Origin: Ilyomonas sp964658445
GTDB taxonomy: Bacteria; Bacteroidota; Bacteroidia; Chitinophagales; Chitinophagaceae
Assembly: GCA_964658445.1 (NCBI GenBank)
Contig: CAZZZH010000086.1
Span: 1 to 16,154 of the forward strand
Direction: 5' to 3'
Length of the DNA: 16,154 nucleotides
The number at the start of each line of letters is the position of its first letter. The first letter of the stretch is position 1. A program made the position numbers and the translations under genes. A model generated the notes under the pieces. The model was not told the DNA's origin. It saw only the letters and a list, made by a program, of their open reading frames with translations, and searched no databases. Shown piece by piece: positions 14,548 through 16,154 of this stretch.

Positions 14548-16154
14548 ATGATCAGATTGCTGCTATCCACATTTATATTCATCGCAACAATACCTGTCTT
14601 TGCGCAGTATAGAATTCCAACGTTGGATGAACTTAGAACGGCATATGAAAACAGAAAACCGGATACCACCAAAGTTCGGTTGTTACTTCAGCTTGATAGC
14701 TTATATCTATACCAGATGCCTGACACAAAGAATATCCTGGATAGTGCTTTATTAATGGCGCAGCAGGCAAAAACGCTAAGTGCTTCCCTTCGTTATCCAT
14801 CAGGTTACAATGATGCTACTTTTCTTTACGCCAATTCTTTTGCAGAACAAAAAGAAATGAGTTCTGCCTTAGCTGTTGCCAATGCTGTTGCAGGACCTTT
14901 AAAAGTGCATATATTGATTATGATTGGTGAACGTTATCTTTTTCGTCCTGGCGAATTGAAGCAAAATATAGATAGCGCTTACCCGTATATTCTTCATGCC
15001 GAGAAACTAAGCGATTCTATACATTCCGATCACTGGCTTTACCAAAGTTTGTGCGTAAAGGCGAAGTATTACTTTGCCTTAGGTGATATAGCAAACGGAC
15101 GACACTGTTTTCAACGGATCATTGAAGAGTGTCATCTTAGGGGTGATATAGCAGAAGAAGCACATTGGTGGGGCGAATTAGGAACATACATGCCACATAC
15201 GGACAGTACTTACAATGAGGTTGTCTCTAATATCGGTCAGGCATTAACGTTGTATAAAAAACTAAACAGTTCAAAAGATGAGATTGAGCTGTTAGAAAAC
15301 CTAGCTTTTTTACACAAGTTGCGTCTTGGCTATCTTAGCTTGGCAGAAGCAGAACTGCACCAAGCTATTGAACTCAGGCAAACGCTGGGCTCAAAAACGC
15401 TTTACCGAGATTATGCTGATCTTTCACAAATCAACACGCTGAAAGGAAATTACAATATCAGCTTGTACTATGCATTGGCTGCGGTAACCAATATGGAGTC
15501 AATACACAAAGAGAACTTTTCGGGTGGCGTTGTTTATTCACAACTGGCAACTGCTTACAAAGCGATAGGCGATATTGATAATAGTCTGGCTTACTACCAA
15601 AAAGCATTAGCCCATCTGGTAGATTACAGAACCGAATACCTGTTTCCAATCTGCGGAGAAATTGTCCATGCGCTTCTTTATAAAGATCGAAAAAAAGAAG
15701 CGCTTTCGTTTTTACAAACCTTTGTACAGCAAAATCCACCACCACGATATATTGACAAGGAAATAGTAGCGGCGTCTTTTGGAGATTGCTATTCTTCGCT
15801 CCGGAAATATCCCCAGGCAGAAAGCAGTTACCAGCAGATGATTGTTTTGGATAGTATGGCGCAAACACACATGAAACAGCAATCGGTAGGCGAGCGCAGC
15901 AACACCATAACTGGTTCAGAAGCCTATTATACTATTGGCAATTTCTATGTAACAAAAGCACAATATACACTTGCTAAAAATTACCTGCTGAAAGCATTAT
16001 CGTTTGACCGTTTTGCTCCTTCGCTGGCTCGACAGCGGGACATCCACCTGCAGTTATTCAGGATTGATTCTGCTCAAAATAATTATCTCTCTGCCATACA
16101 ACACCTGCAGATGCAGCAACGGTTGCAAGACTCTCTTTTTAATGACACGAAAAG
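14548..16154 (+). CDS. Secreted TPR-repeat protein, likely sensor part of a histidine kinase (partial)
   Basis: Open from ATG 14548 to the right edge (535 codons), so the C-terminus is missing. It starts with a signal peptide, MIRLLLSTFIFIATIPVFAQ, cleaved near residue 20. The rest is helical with tetratricopeptide-type repeats, for example VVYSQLATAYKAIGDIDNSL followed by AYYQKALAHL, EAYYTIGNFYVTKAQYTLAK followed by NYLLKALSF, and SAIQHLQMQQRLQDSLFND. In Bacteroidetes this arrangement usually continues as a coiled coil, one membrane helix and a HisKA_2- or LytS-type kinase domain. The segment ending LQDSLFNDTK is typical of the last repeat before that. The kinase part is therefore inferred and not seen. 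It is divergent from the hydrolase operon and shares its TTGATAA-rich upstream region. Confidence 0.85.
   Translation, partial: MIRLLLSTFIFIATIPVFAQYRIPTLDELRTAYENRKPDTTKVRLLLQLDSLYLYQMPDTKNILDSALLMAQQAKTLSASLRYPSGYNDATFLYANSFAEQKEMSSALAVANAVAGPLKVHILIMIGERYLFRPGELKQNIDSAYPYILHAEKLSDSIHSDHWLYQSLCVKAKYYFALGDIANGRHCFQRIIEECHLRGDIAEEAHWWGELGTYMPHTDSTYNEVVSNIGQALTLYKKLNSSKDEIELLENLAFLHKLRLGYLSLAEAELHQAIELRQTLGSKTLYRDYADLSQINTLKGNYNISLYYALAAVTNMESIHKENFSGGVVYSQLATAYKAIGDIDNSLAYYQKALAHLVDYRTEYLFPICGEIVHALLYKDRKKEALSFLQTFVQQNPPPRYIDKEIVAASFGDCYSSLRKYPQAESSYQQMIVLDSMAQTHMKQQSVGERSNTITGSEAYYTIGNFYVTKAQYTLAKNYLLKALSFDRFAPSLARQRDIHLQLFRIDSAQNNYLSAIQHLQMQQRLQDSLFNDTK

Noticed and set aside
15458..15868. 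136-codon minus-strand frame
   Set aside because: It is antisense to the TPR protein, whose frame is open over more than 1.6 kb with a signal peptide and repeats.
1..16154. CRISPR arrays, tRNA or rRNA genes, insertion sequences with terminal repeats
   Set aside because: I looked for regularly spaced short repeats, tRNA-like cloverleaf ends, transposase motifs and terminal inverted repeats. The only regular repeats are the coding VCBS units.

Overview
The window looks like chromosomal DNA from a Bacteroidetes bacterium, most likely of the Chitinophaga/Niastella type. The evidence is a moderate, AT-leaning base composition, start codons without Shine-Dalgarno sites, a promoter of the Bacteroidetes TTG-N20-TAnnTTTG form, signal peptides ending in '...AQ', a periplasmic Reg_prop/Y_Y_Y sensor kinase, and small proteins of the family mislabelled 'phosphoribosylpyrophosphate synthetase' in this phylum. 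The species is an inference.

Layout. (1) 1-2867, minus strand: the N-terminal part of a very long secreted repeat protein, with about 15 VCBS/FG-GAP units interrupted by two Fn3-like domains. It runs off the left edge. Its signal peptide is separated from the body by a 1-nt shift in an A5 run at 2820-2824. (2) 2868-3341: divergent intergenic region. (3) 3342-7020, plus strand: a two-component pair, a 979-aa sensor histidine kinase and a 211-aa NarL/LuxR-type regulator. An identical 16-bp inverted repeat lies upstream of each, suggesting autoregulation. (4) 7021-8096: a degraded stretch with two small minus-strand ORFs and plus-strand fragments of plasmid/phage-type genes (a DUF932-like piece is the clearest). 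(5) 8097-14061, minus strand: a redox/hydrolase block. Transcription order is a surface-type lipoprotein alpha/beta hydrolase, a small PRPP-synthetase-like protein, a RidA-family protein, a cytoplasmic alpha/beta hydrolase, a second small PRPP-synthetase-like protein, a small membrane protein, a type II NADH dehydrogenase, an AhpD-like CxxC protein, and, behind its own promoter, a secreted catalase-related peroxidase. Gaps are short or overlapping from 14061 down to 9270. (6) 14062-14547: divergent regulatory region with six copies of TTGATAA/TTATCAA. (7) 14548-16154, plus strand: the start of a secreted TPR protein, probably the sensor part of a histidine kinase cut by the right edge.

The least ordinary features are the repeated 'alpha/beta hydrolase then small PRPP-synthetase-like protein' module (two copies on either side of a RidA gene), the identical palindromes bracketing the kinase gene, and the TTGATAA cluster between the hydrolase operon and the TPR gene. 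The module may be an enzyme-partner pair of undescribed function attached to a respiratory and peroxide-defence operon. That functional link is inference.
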